A stretch of DNA of 64,000 nt from Mytilus galloprovincialis (lineage: Eukaryota > Mollusca > Bivalvia > Mytilida > Mytilidae), in contig NC_134839.1 of the NCBI RefSeq assembly GCF_965363235.1, forward strand, positions 61,099,560 through 61,163,559, read 5' to 3'. Numbering within the stretch: the stretch's first letter is position 1; every line of letters starts with the position of its first letter. Below the pieces are notes generated by a model. The model was not told where the DNA came from. It was given only the letters and a program-made list of their open reading frames with translations, and ran no database searches. Position numbers and translations under genes: made by a program. This document shows, piece by piece, positions 28,301-43,300 of this stretch.

Positions 28301-31300
28301 TGTCATATTTTTTCCAGGAAAAAGTATCAGTTGAAAACCATGTGAGTTTAGGAAAACAATAAACTCATAAATAAGAATAATTTGTTTTTAAATAAGTGAT
28401 AAACTTTTTACTTGTTCTTGAGATTCAGCTGTTGTTGATGTTGCAGCTGATGCTGTTGGCACACTTGACTGGGTCCCAGTTGAACTGGTTACTGGTTGAC
28501 TTGACTGTGTCGCACCAGTACTTGTAGGAACACTGGATTGTGTACCAGATGTTCTCTGAACTGCTGGTCCAATATTAATCTGTGCCTAAAATATAGATTG
28601 AACATATTTTTCAAACTGCATAAATAATATCAAATACAAGCTAGTGTCAAGACAATTTGGATTGTTTTATTGCCTGTTATCCCAAGTAAACATACAATTT
28701 TTTTTTATTTTTCTTAGTGTTAGAACTAAAACTTCCTTTATTTTAACATACTACTTCTTTTTATTTTGGAACATTGACTATATGAGTTTTTTTAAAGGGA
28801 GAGTACAGTTTACAGTACAGGCTTCCGAAAGACATAATGTGTAAAAAAACAACTGGTATCAATGAGCGTGGAGACATGAGGTTTAGACAGACTAGTTGTT
28901 AGTGTTTGGCGTGATAAAAAAATGTATATACAACCATCCACGACCATTGTATCTCACAAGTTAAAAGGCGTGTCAATACTGATGGAATATTCTCAAGACA
29001 AAATTTTGATTGTCCAAAGGCAGTAGCCGACTATACATGTAACATGGGTGGCAGGGATGGGGTCGATTACTTTAAAATGTAATCGATTAAATTACAATTA
29101 CTTTGCTAATAAAATGTAATCGATTACATTACAATTACACCCTTTTCCATATGTAATCGATTACATTAGATTACTTTTCTTTAAAGTAATCATGATTACT
29201 TTAGATTACTTATGATTACATTGTATATTGCAATATCAAAGTTTTTTTTATAATTTTTTATCCTCACAAAAAAGCTAATTTTGGTGATTTTTTTAAAAGC
29301 CTTAAATTATTCATCTTAATTAAAAGAATTGATAGACAAGTACAGTTTAACATGTGTAATTTGATAAAATAGCTATTACAGACAAGTGCATGTCCTTTCT
29401 CTATGTAAAAGATATAACTTTATTTTTTTTTCTACAAATTTTAACCAACTGCCTAATTAACAAAAAAACGGAACAAATAAGGAAAAATTAAGTAAGTATA
29501 GTTTTATTGTCTGTTGGGACATAATTGACACATCCATTATTAAAATATTGAATCTTGAATCCATTAATGTTTTTACAGGTGTTAATCACATTTCCATTTT
29601 TTTTAACAAACAATAGGTGAGCTTGGGTATTAAAATTTTATTCATATTATTGTCTTAATAACAATATCAATAAAGTTAAAAGTGGTTGATTGTCATTATT
29701 TGTTTGAAATTTTTTAATACTTGATCTAATTAATAATTATTGTCAGGTGAAAACACAAAACAGCTTTGTAACTTAGGAAAGTATATACATTACTCTTTAA
29801 ATTAAGAAACAGTTTATTTTAATAAAATATATTTTGTACTAATGAAACTTCTGATGTCACCTGTTGTTTACTATGCATATTGTTTGTAATATTATGCCAT
29901 ATATATGTATACACTGTACATGTACTTGTTTGTACTGATAAGCCGTAAGGCTCAAAGTTAATAAAGAATAAAAATTAGAAAGCACATATACACAAATTTA
30001 TGGAAAACAAAATTTATTCAATTTGTCAATTAATGAAATCTGGTTTTAACTTCCATTTTGAATTAAGTGAGCTCATATATTTATGTCGACCATCAAAGTA
30101 AAATTGGAACTACATGTTTTCTGCATTTGAATTTCAATCTAGTTATGTAAAAATATTGGTTAAACTTATATGAAATTGGAGTTAATATCAGAAGTTTTCA
30201 ATCAAGTAAAAAATGCTTTCAAGGCATATTCTTGTATCATAAGAGCTTAATCTCACAACAAAATATTGGAGAGGCAATTTCCTTTAGTAAACTGTTAACA
30301 AAATAAAACACTTGGTTATACAAATTTGTTATAGATGATACAATTTATCACATTAAACAAGATCCCATCATTGTGAATACCAGTTTCACGAGTTTTCATT
30401 CAAGCTTCACATTTCTTATTTTCATATTGTCTATCAAAAACTATTTTCATATATATATACAAGATTTGTAATCAGCAAGTAATCATATGAATGTAATCTT
30501 AAAGTAATCTAGAAGTAATCATGATTACACCTGTTTTTTGCAATGTAATCGATTACATTATGATTACTTGTAATCAGAAATGGCATGATTACTGATTACA
30601 TAGGATTACACTGCAAAATGTAATCAATTACAGCTGATTACGATTACTGATTACGATTACCCCATGCCTGATGGGTGGGGTAGATAATGCGGATCAATAT
30701 ATCCAATACTACTGTTACAACCATAAAACATATAAGTGGAGCAAAAGGGTATTCTTTGTGTTTATGGAAATGGCAAAATTTAATGCCTTTAAACTCTTTA
30801 GTTTGAGTACAAACAACCAAACTGATATGACATTTCTGGACTTTTCAATTTCTGTGGCCAAGGGTTTGGTAAATGGCTATATATCTGAGACACGTAGAGG
30901 CAGACCATCACTATTGACTATCGAGAACCGCATTGTTCAGCGACACATGCCTTACTCCTTTGACAAAAAGTCTAGATGCCATCTTTGTTAAATATGAGAA
31001 ACCAAAATAGTCGAGATGTGCCTGTCAAGCAGACAAAGTTTGGGTATTTCGATTGTGGGAAACATCTGTGCCTGCCAGAATGTTACACAAAATACCACAC
31101 TGAGAGGAATTGCTACAATTGAAAATGGAGATCAGTTTATTTGTTGTTCTGTTTTGTCGTTTGTTTGTTCCATGTTAATGACTATAGTTGACAGTTTTGT
31201 TTGAACAAGAGTGCACACGCTGAAATGTCTCGCCTTCTATACTAATCATTGATATTATGTTGATAGTCCTTAGTATAAAGCTAAGCTTTATAACAACTGT

Positions 31301-34300
31301 CACATAAACTTAACATTAACCAAGATAACTAAACATAGACCAATGAACCTTGAAAATGAGGTCAAGGTCAGATGAACCATGCCAGGCAGACATGTACAGC
31401 TAACAATGCTTCTATACAACATATATAGTTGACTTATTACTTATAGTTTAAGAAAAATAGACCAAAACACAAAAACTTAACACTGTGCAATGAACCGTGA
31501 AAATGAGGTCACGATCAAATAAAACCTGTGCGACTGACATAAAGATCATAAAATATTTCCATACACCAAATATAGTTGACCTATGGCATATAGTATTAGA
31601 TAAAAAGACCAAAACTCAAAAACTTAACTTTGACCACTGAACCATGAAAATGAGGTCAAGGTCACATGACATCTGCCCGCTAGACATGTACACCTTACAA
31701 TAGTTCCATACAACAAATATAGTAGACCTATTGCATATAGTATGAGAAAAACAGACCAAAACACAAAAATTTAACTTTGACCACTGAACCATGAAAATGA
31801 GGTCAAGGTCACATGACATCTGCCCGCTAGACATGTACACCTTACAATCATTCCATACAACAAATATAGTAGACCTATTGCATACAGTATGAGAAAAACA
31901 GACCAAAACACAAAAATTTAACTTTGACCACTGAACCACGAAAATGAGGTCAAGGTCACATGACATCTGCCCGCTAGACATGTACACCTTACAATCGTTC
32001 CATACAACAAATATAGTAGACCTATTGCATATAGTATGAGAAAAACAGACCAAAACACAAAAATTTAACTATAACCACTGAACCATGAAAATTAGGTCAA
32101 GGTCAGATGACACCTGCTAGTTGGACATGTACACCTTACAGTCCTTCCATACACTGAATATACTAGCCCTATTGCTTATAGTATCTGAGATAGGGACTTG
32201 ACCACCAAAACTTAACCTTGTTCACTGATCCATGAAATGAGGTCGAGGTCAAGTGAAAACTGTCTGACAGACATGAGAACCTTGCAAGGTACGCACATAT
32301 CAAATATAGTTATCCTATTACTTATAATAAGAGAGAATTCAACATTACAAAAAATTTGAACTTTTTTTTCAAGTGGTCACTGAACCATGAAAATGAGGTC
32401 AAGGACATTGGACATGTGACTGACGGAAACTTCGTAACATGAGGCATCTATATACAAAGTATGAAGCATCCAGGTCTTCCACCTTCTAAAATATAAAGCT
32501 TTTAAGAAGTTAGATAACGCCGCCGTAGCCGCCGTAGCCGCCGTAGCCGCCGCCACCGCCGCCGGATCACTATCCCTATGTCGAGCTTTCTGCAACAAAA
32601 GTTGCAGGCTCGACAAAAACCTTTTTTTTAAAGAAAAATGGATGAGAAAAAACATTAAATACATTGTAATGTTCCTATAAATGCACTTTGTGATGAAGGA
32701 CAGTAGCTGCCGACACTCAGGCAGACCAGATATCAAATGAACTTAAAAAAAAAAAAAAACTGAAAATTAAGTCTGTGTTTAATGTTATTATTAAACTCTT
32801 TTTAATGAGTCTGAAAAGTTAGAAAATTATTTTTGATCACTGATAGTGAATGTTAGTATGCTCATACATTGGTAAAAGAAAGACAACTCCAGCATTGCAA
32901 ATGTACATTAAAAAAAAAACAGATGGTGTTGTCTCCCGTCAATATGTCTTGTTGTGTACAAAATGGTGGTCATTAACCATCGTGACCTTCGGACAATTTT
33001 CAATCATATTGTTGGAATAACAATTGAAAAATAATTAAATTTGGAACGAATCTGTTCAGACGATACGTATTTTCACTCTAGTAATCATCCCTAGGTTAGA
33101 ATAGGTAAATAACTGCGAAAACGAGATCGATATCGAATGGACAAGTTTCACTTTCAAAACTCTCGTTGAGAGACAGATGAAATCATTGAATTTCAGAAAA
33201 AGTACAGAGCTACGATTTTTCTTAAATTAATAAGTCATGACAAAGACTACGAATTTTAAATTTTTAACCGAAATTTCAATCCATTCCAGAGATATGAGCG
33301 ATCAAAAATACAATAGTCATTTTTACTGGGCATCTGTCAAATTAATTCCAGTCAGGCAATCGTCTTGTGATAATTTATTTCGGCTTGAAAAATCCGCGAA
33401 AAATATTAATTCAGGAGCGAAACTGTTAAGAGGGTAAAAATAGCAATATAAAAAATGAAATTCTCCAGATAACAAAAAAAAAAATTAAGGAAATCTTTTT
33501 TCTATCTGACTGGTAACTAATACTATTAACTTCTATTAGTTTGCATATGTCCTTTTTTGTTTTTGGCTTACTCTGACTGGTATAGTCTGCTGTATAACTG
33601 CTGTAGTCGGTACCTGCTGTGAAATAAATGCAGCATACAGGTGTCTAGGAGGAGGCTGACTAAGGTCAATCATAAGGTCACTCAGACTATGGTAACTGTG
33701 ACTGATGGTATGAAGTATTTCTCCAACTAAATTACATAATTCTTGTGCTTCTGTTAAGGCCTGTAAAGATATAATAATGATACTAATGCCATGTGTCTGT
33801 AACAACAATTTTGTTTGATGATGCCATATATTTTGAGGTTAAATCCACAGTTTACCCAGGCCTGTTGAAATGATCTCATTGTCACAGTAAAATAATGTTT
33901 ACAATAAAAATTTAACACGACATGAAAAACCACCAAATGCAGAAAAATAAGAACAAACTTAAATATTAAAAAACTTGACACAGTCATCTTAGATATTAAG
34001 TTGCCAACCATGAAATTTATATATAACTCAATACTTACAAAGTCATCTTGGATTTTACAGTTAAAAATATCTCAATTCATAATTCAATTTGTGATAGCAA
34101 ATTCAGTGATTGAAGTAAATATCATAGAAACAATACAGTTATCCTAGCTGATGCTGGTTGCTGGTTTCTTTTATTGTTTTTGTCACAATTCAAGGCGTTT
34201 GTGTTTTTTTTTTGTTCAAATTCTTTCACATTTCAGGGCTTTTTATAGATGACTGTAGATAAATGTTGCCGTCTCTAAGAAAAGAGGCAATACCAGTTCA

Positions 34301-37300
34301 CCAGGTGAAATGGGCATAATGCTTATTAAAATTAAACAAAAATGTTATACCTGTCCTTCAAGGGCCCTATCTTCTCTTGTTATAGTTTGATATCTTTCTA
34401 GGAACGGTTGTAATCTCTGATTCACCTCTAGGACTTCCTGTAAAACTTCTGCTACTAAAGTTATTGGAGGCCGTCTGAAAAATATACAAGAAAATGAATT
34501 GTTTTGAGATTTTCTATGTAAGATATTAAAGAAGAACAAGAATTTGTCCACAGTCTACGAATGCCCCAATTGCACTATCATTTTCTGTGTGCAGTGGATC
34601 GTGAAATTGAGGTCAAAACTCTAGTTTGGCATTAAAATTAGACAGATCATATCATAAGGAACATGTGTCCTAGGTTTCAAATTGAGAGGACTTTAACTTC
34701 ATCAAAAACTACCTTGAATGTCTGAAGGATGATTGGACAAACAAACGTATGAACAGATCAGAAAACATAATGCCCAATGGACAAAATAAAGGGGACGTAA
34801 AAAGTTTTCATTTCTTGAAATTACAGTGTGACTCATCAGTCTTTTTATTGCAATGTGCGTATTAAAATGATTTATTGACAAATCATTAAATTGACACATA
34901 TCATATCACATTTCCCCATATAAAACACCTCTGCTTTACTAAGTGTTTTTACACTACCTCCATGAATACAATACATAAGTATGAAAGTTCAACAATGTTT
35001 ACTCACATTAAACCAGGTGGATGAGATTGACCTTGCCCTTGACCTCCTGTTGCTTGACTACCACTAGATGAAGGTGTCTCTGTTGTGGTTGTCCCAGTTT
35101 CTTGTGATGTTTGACTTCCTCCTTCAGTCCGGCTTGTTGCTTCAGCAGTCTGTGACGGGGTACTTGCCTCTGTTTCCATATCCTCTGAATCTCTCTCCCT
35201 ATCATTGTCTGTTTGTGGGGTAGATGTACTTGGTGTTTCTGATTCAGATGCTTCCATGGTGGCTGGTCTATCTGTGTTAGATTCTTCACTGGCACCAGGA
35301 GCTCGTCCTATGTTCTGTTTTGGGGGAAAATATGAAGAAAAACTTGACAAAATTTGATGATTAATATTATTCTACCATCAATTCAAACCTGTTAACAGTT
35401 AAATAAAACTATAAATATACCAATCAACAAAAAATATGATGATTATGCTATAAATATGCAGAAAAAGTTAAGTAAACTCACAAAACTAGAGGCTCTTAAG
35501 AGCCTGTGTCGCTCACCTTGGTCTTTGTGCATATTAAACAAAGGACACAGATGAATTCATGACAACATTGTGTTTTGGTGATGGTGATGTGTTTGAAGTT
35601 CTTACTTTACTGCATGTTCTTGATACTTACAATTATCTCTATCTATAATGAACTTGGCCCATTTGTAACAGAGGAAAATATTATGTAACAAGAGGCTGTC
35701 ACAACGACAGCAAACCGGATTTATTAACATTTATTTGTGTCCTGGTAATATCACAAGAACCATAACTGATGAACAGTGAAAGTGAAAATCGTCAATATCA
35801 AATTTGACCTCCATTTTATCATCAGTAACAACATATCAAAATTTGGGAAGCCTTGGTTGAACAGTTCATGCGTAAATGCACGGACACGACTGGAAACGCC
35901 ATTTTTCAATCTTTCAAGAACCATAACTCCTGAACGGTAAAAGTCAAAATCGTCATTCTTGAACTTGACCTCCATTTTGTCATCAGTAACAACATATTAA
36001 AATTTGGGAAGCTTTGGTTGAACAGTTCTTGAGTAAATGCATGGACACGACTGGAAACGCCATTTTTCAATCTTTCAAGAACCATAACTCCTGAACGGTA
36101 AAAGTCAAAATCGTCATTCTTGAACTTGACCTCCATTTTGTCATCAGTAACAACATATTAAAATTTGGGAAGCTTTGGTTGAACAGTTCTTGAGTAAATG
36201 CATGGACACGACTGGAAACGCCATTTTTCAATCTTTCAAGAACCATAACTCCTGAACGGTAAAAGTCAAAATCGTCATTCTTGAACTTGACCTTTATTTT
36301 GTTGTCAGTAACAACATATTAAAATTTTAAAAGCTTGGGATGCACAGACAACATTTGGTTGCCGCCTGCCCGCCCGCCTGACCGACCGCCCACCGTACAT
36401 CCCCAAATCAATAACCGACATTTTTGTCACAAAAATCTGGTTTAAAATTTACAAAAATTAACAAATTTATGAAAATTGTTACTAAATTGACTATAAAGGG
36501 CAATTACTCCTTAAGGGGTCAACTGACAATTACACCCCATGTAAGATTTGCTCTAAATGCTTTGGTTTCAGAGTTATAAGCAAAAATCTACATTTTACCC
36601 CTATGTTCTATTTTTAGCCATGGCGGCCATCTTGGTTGGTTGGCCAGGTCACCCCACACATTTTTTAAGCTACATACCCAAATGATGATTGTGGTCAAGT
36701 TTGATTTGATTTGGCCCAGTAGTTTCAGAGGAGAAAAATTTTCTAAAAGTTAACGACGATGGACGACGACAATGGACGCCAAGTGATGAGAACAGGGCCA
36801 AGTGAGCTAACAATCTTTTTATGGTAGTTTGCATTACCTAATCGCTCATTTTTAACATTATTTGTTCCTTTCCATGTGATTTTAATTGCATACTTGTCCG
36901 TGTCTCTCTGGAGTTTTTTTTAATTTTCCTTGTTACACAGTTATACTTATTCTAAAATAATGAAATATTAAATAAAAAATTCTAAAACCCCCAAAAAATT
37001 GATCTTTCAAATAATTTACATTGTTGCAGGTTTGAAACCCCTGAATTATAAATTCATGAAAATTAGCATACATAAATAAATGAACTATGGAGACTTGGAT
37101 GGAATTTGTCTCATTGGGACTCATACCACATCTTCTTATATATATATAATATATATATAAAACTACATTGTATTTCGATTTAAAACCTTTATCTATTAAT
37201 CCTCAATTATCTCTATCTTTTAAAAAGACAAATTTTATCTTTAATGTCACAATTAATTGTAAGTATAATCTAAAACAAAGAAGGGATAATTAAGTGTAGC

Positions 37301-40300
37301 AGTCCCAAATTCGTAAAAAGCAGGTCTTTTGGGTGTTGTAAAATTTAGGATATACTTTCTACTTCAGAGGCAGTAGTCTATTATTTAAAAGGCTTAATAT
37401 TTTCATTAATATTTAGGGGTTTATAAGATCAAATAAGTTTAAAGAAACAAAGTTCAATGTATAAGGACTCACATATATCAGATGCGCCCTTTGGCAATCA
37501 TGTTGCTAAGACATACAATTGTAGTTGGGGACATCAAAATTAAATAATAATGAAAAGTTCTGGTAAAACTAAGTTCAGCAAATTATAATATCTATAAGCA
37601 TAAAAATGGTACTCATTAAAAATATAGACCTCAAGTCTGGTTATTTGTTCTCTGGCCATCTGTAGCATACGTCTAGCATTATTGATGCGGAGTTGTGATT
37701 CACTCTCCACTCTTGCCGGACCTCCTACTTGACCAAGATGTATGTGGACATCAACTGATGAACCATCATTCTGAAATTATATACAAAATCAGTAATGTGT
37801 ATCAAATATAGACATTTACATTCATCCTTTCTTATCAATGAACAAGAACCTAAACAGTTATATGATTCACAATTTTTACTGAAAAAAAGATTTGCACTTC
37901 CAAATTCTACGAAAACTGTAGACTGCAATCATTTTAAATACTTTAAAAAAAAAATATGATTGAATTCAATTCATATTTTGCTTCAAATGCTATTGCATTG
38001 TAACTATGTGTAAATACTCACTGAAGCTCTTGTTGATACTCTGGCATTCCTGCCCATATCTCCCATGTTCTGAACAGCATTCTGAACAATTTGCTTAAAT
38101 TAAAAATTTTGCACATTTATTTCATAAACAATTTTTGCTTAGGCAATAACATATATCATAAGTTAAAACGTTCCCATCATAATGAAGATGTGTAAGTTTC
38201 AAGTTGATATGATCACAATTTCATGGTAAACTACTTAAACATGATATAGGTGTGACTAACAAACTGACAGACATAGTATGTGTTTGCTCATTGTTGAATC
38301 TTTGTATGTGATATATAGTTGTTAACTTCTAAGTCATTTAGTGGTCTATGGTAGAGAGTTGTCTCATTCCCAATCATACCACCATCTTACTTATTTTTAC
38401 AGACTGGAAATAAAAATGTCTTTCTACTATTGTAGGCAGGTTGTAAACAGTTTTAATACTATGAAAATTTCTAAAAAGTTATACAACTAGTAAAATGATT
38501 TTTTTGTGTTTCAATGAATAGAACGGCACGGGATGTTTGTGCTTTTTCATAGGACATTTGAGCTTTTTTTTGTGGACACTTGTGCTTCAAAACATAGGAC
38601 ATTTGCGCTTTTTACATATAACATTTGTGCTTTTTTTTTTATATCTATGACTTCCCTCCTTTTTTATCCGGGCTTGGGACCGGCAGGTTTGACCGAGAAA
38701 TAAATGATCAAGTTTCTCCTTCTCAATTCTTGATTGGGGAGCCTGTTCATCAATGTACCGAATCTTAATATAATTTACTGACTGTTGTTCAACAATGCTC
38801 TTCAAAAATATAAAAATGGCAGGATGAGTCATGTAAAACTGTGCATTGTAAGGAACATGGAAGGATTTTGGACCATTTGTTGTACGCTTACTGAAAGATG
38901 GCTGTTCAGCCCATAATATTGGTAGAAATCTTGATTCAACTGTAACATAATTTTCTGTCAGGTAGTCTGCAAATTTGGAACATCTCGGTTCTTTAGGTGC
39001 TTCAGCAATCATATCTTCAACAAATGAGTCTTCAACATCTGAATCCGGAAGAAAAGAAAGTCCGAAAAATTTGTGCAACTATTTTCCCACTTCAGTTGTA
39101 CATTCCTTGTATTTTTTAGAGAGTCCTAATGCTTGAATTTTTCTCCACTAGGCTTGGGACAGATGGAAACGGCAACCCTTCAAGGGGCTGATGGAAATAA
39201 TATTCTAACAAAAACCATAACCCGGTCTTCAAAGTCTACATGAACCGTCTTAGGTTTCAAAGTCAAATTTCTATCTCACTCTATACATTGCCTTTGAAAC
39301 AGACTTTAAATCCAAGGATGTTAAGAATCCTCACCAACATCTTTCAAGCCAGCACGAATGATTTTTGATGGTCTCTGTGTGAGGTCGTCAGCAGCCTATC
39401 GTTTTGCATACACTATTAGCTGATGGCCCTCAATTTTTCTGTCGTTGCATTGTTGATGATTATGATCATTTTTCGGACTCAAAATATTAGAAGTCCCATT
39501 GTCCGATTTAATTCTTGCATAACAATTTTTAACGGTACATCTCCCTGAAAGGTCTCCAATTTTTAGGGTTTGTTCGAAACGATATAAAAATTCATTAAGA
39601 CATATATATGTTTTTTCTTTACTAGTCACTATAACTTTCAAATCCATGTTCAAGACTGTGTAAATGTGAACTAACTAATGACAAATAAAAGATTACCGTA
39701 ATGACTACTTCTCATTAAGACTACAGGTAGTCAACTATAGGTAAAAAGCGCAAATATCCAGTCAATTTAATACAGGTGAAAAGCGCAAATGTCCATAGTA
39801 TTTGAAGCGCAAATGTCCTATAGTTTTACAGGTGAAAAAGTGCAAACGTCCTGTGCCCAAATAGAAGAAGTATTTTTTTTTGAAGGGCAATTGTTGTTCC
39901 ATATTTCCTTTGCCATTGTTGTTTCTTATAAATCCTTGTGTTTAAACATTCGTTTCTGAGACATGCTGATGAAGGTAAATCCATAGAAGCCCTTCAGATG
40001 CAATAAATTTGTAACCTGTCATTTCATATTTGTTCAAAAGATGACAGGAATAACGAATGATTTACACTTACCTGTACTTGATTAGGGTCAATAATGTCTG
40101 ATGGTATTGTGAATGAACCGACAACATAGCTATTGACATCACCTCTGGGTGGACCTGGGGTAGGGCCCGGTGATGGTGTACTAGTTGATGTGGCGCTTGC
40201 TCCAGATGGTCTTGCACTAGGTGGTGGCTTTTGAACAACATGAATAACTTTTCCGTGAACATCTACAAAAAAATTAGTTTATAACAAATGTAACACCATA

Positions 40301-43300
40301 TTTGAAAATTAATGTGTTTATCTAATATATAAATTTCAATTTGAACTATGCACGATTACAATAACAATAAGTTTTAAAAAAAAAAGATCTTACCCAAATT
40401 TCATTTAGTTTCAGCTAAATAAAGACAACCCATAAAAAATGAGTTGATTTCATAGTACAACATGTACATAAATAAATGGTATATTCATTGCATTTCCATT
40501 AAACTAAACACAGTGGTAAAACATCTAATTATATCTATACAATATCTTACCATAATCTTTTAACAGTTTTTCATCCTGCAATACACGTCCCTGGAAAATT
40601 AGTCTCTGTGTTTCTACATCAATATTCTGAAAAAATGAAGAATTGATATATAAATCAATAACAATCTCTTTGTCAGCAATTAACATGAACATTAATTGAA
40701 TTTCAGTTTAACCCAGTCCTTCCATATTAATCTCTACTTGTATAATTGATAAACTGATAATTTCAAAAAAAAATTGGTCACTACAACTATATGAATCACT
40801 AAAACACTAACTTCATAGTACAATGTATCTATGGTTTTATTTTTTTACATACTTGATTCCCATAGGATTTTTTCTTATTAAAAAAAATCATCAGGTTTAA
40901 AGTATTAATGCATTGTGAAAACGAATATTTCATCAATGATCTTCTCATGAATATCCATTTCATATTAATTAGATACCAATTTTATTAAGTCTGATAAAGT
41001 TTTTTCATGACATTTCAACTGAGGCACTACACAGGCGTCATTAATATACAGTTATTACAGTATACATATTATCTGGCTAAATTTGTGTAATATAAGAGCA
41101 GTGAGTTACACAGATGCTCCAGGAATACATATACAAGTATAAAAAAGTATCTAGTTTTGAAGGTAAAGAGAGCTGGACAGTCTTACTGGTGTACCACATC
41201 CCCAACATTGCAGGCATTTAAGATATAAATGATCCAGAAGGACATTCCCTCAAAGGTTAGTAAAGAATATAAAAAACAAGTCTCAAAAATATGTTTGGGC
41301 CTATAGAACCTACTGCATGTACAGATTGATAATTTAGTCTTAGATGCCTGTTTTTTTATTAGTTTTTAGGGGCTTTGAACTAGCTGTCAGTTAACTGTGA
41401 GTACTCTCAGATCTGTACCTAGTGTCTTTTTTGTTGTTGGGATGTACAAGTACCAGACCATGTCCACTTGTATTTTTGTCCATCTGATGAGTTAAAAGCC
41501 TTTTTCAACTGATTTTTATAGTTTATTCTTATGTTGTACTGTTATACCACTGTCCCAGGTTAGGGGGGTTTGGGATCCTGCTAACATGTTTAACCTCGCC
41601 ACATTCTGTATGTATGTGCCTGTCCCAAGTCAGGAGCCTATAATTCAGTGGTTGTCGTCTGTTTATGTGTTACATATTTGTTTTTCGTTCATTTTTTGTA
41701 CATAAACAAGGCCGTTAGTTTTCTCATTTGAATTGATTTACATTGTCATTTCGGGGCTTTTATAGGTGATTATGCAGTATGTGCTTTGCTCATTGTTGAA
41801 GGCAGTATGGTGACCTATAGTTAATTTCTATGTCATTTTGGTCTCTTGTGGAGAGTTGTCTCATTGGCAATCATAACACATCTTCTTTTTTATATTTGTG
41901 CTAGATACTTGCATACCCGGAAACAGCTTTTAAAATTGATTAATTGATACTTGTTTAATGCCACTTTTATTATTATTGGCTTATTCTTATAGGTCATTTT
42001 TAATTGGTGGAGGAGACCAGATAAAATCACTGACCTTCTGTATGAAAACTGACAATCCTAGTCAATAAAAGTTGGGTTGAATGCACCGGCCACATGCAGG
42101 ATTCAAACTCACAACCTAAGTGTTGACATGCTACTGAGATATTTTTACCCTCACCATCATTTTAAAGTAATGAACAAATAATGTACTGTAAATTCAGAAA
42201 TTTTTTCCACGTATTTATTGATGCTAATAATACACCTTATCGCTATTTGTCCGCCATTGCTGGAAATCACACAGGTTCCCGTAAAATTTTGACGTCATAA
42301 AACAAAATGTCTGACGCCACAATGGAAAAGTGATTGTTGTTGACGTCAAAAGTTCAAGCGGACGGGTCAGCCGGGAATAGCGATAAGGTGTATGCGACGG
42401 GGTAAATATCACAAATAAGAACTGGCATTTTGATATCTGATACATATATTTGTATGGAGATTTTCCTTAAATCACAATATTAATTAATCAAACAATTTTG
42501 TACATTTAAAAAAAAAAAAAAAAACAGTAATAAATAATTTTCTGAATTTACAGTATACAACATGATGTTATTAATCTATAATATCTTACTATTGATCCTG
42601 CTATCTTCTCTTTAAACTGTTTAACTGTTGTCTGAAGATTAAAGAGTTTTTGCAAATTATGTAAAACCACTATCACAAAATATCAAATTTATATATATTT
42701 ACTAAACTTTGAAGAAATCTTTAATACACATTTATTGAATAAGACCATCGGTTTTTAAGACCACTAAAAAATGTACAATTGCCCATTAGGTTTCCATTAG
42801 AAATACTTATTACCAATTGTCCATTAGATTCTATACTAAATATTTATAATCAATTTCCAATTAGGTTTCTATAACATATAAAAACATTTTAGATGCAGAT
42901 GTAAAATGTAAAGCAATGCGTAACATTTGTGTTTTTATATCCGTTATACACAGGATACAAATAAACAGAACTTAAATATCCTAATTATATAATCATACTA
43001 TTGCATGTTCTAAACATGGAAAAAATGTTGTTGTCTTTTTTTATTTATAAATGAAGTCATACAAAAAAAATTATGGCCATATGCAATTTTCAGAGGTCAT
43101 GTTGATGGCTTCATTCCCATAACACTTTATGAAGATTCTGTGTGTTGATTATTGTTCCTTAATTCTGATGTGCATGACTAATTTTTAAGTTTGTTTAAAA
43201 TTTATATTTAAGAGTTTCAGTCAGTCAGTGGACAAGAAACTTATGGTTTTTTTTTTAAACTAACAAATTAAATGTAGTTGAAAATAAGTGTAATCACTTG

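Noticed and set aside
30671..30991. intact 106-residue gene starting MGGVDNAD
   Set aside because: The apparent start codon is created by the hAT insertion; it is the downstream half of a broken piggyBac transposase.
31616..32053. 145-codon minus-strand open frame
   Set aside because: A 49-residue unit reflecting the 147-bp DNA repeat; no independent coding evidence.
32377..32736. open frame with an alanine-rich tract
   Set aside because: The alanines come from the GCC/GTAGCC simple repeat at the end of an element.
35751..36136. two overlapping minus-strand open frames of similar sequence
   Set aside because: They are successive 161-bp tandem units of a dispersed element.
38587..39078. host gene encoding a 163-residue FLYWCH-related protein
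   Set aside because: It lies inside inverted transposon ends and is the 3' remnant of a transposase.
40068..40262. minus-strand frame starting MFTEKLF as a separate gene
   Set aside because: Wrong frame of BAG6 exon 4; the correct frame continues the ubiquitin-like domain.
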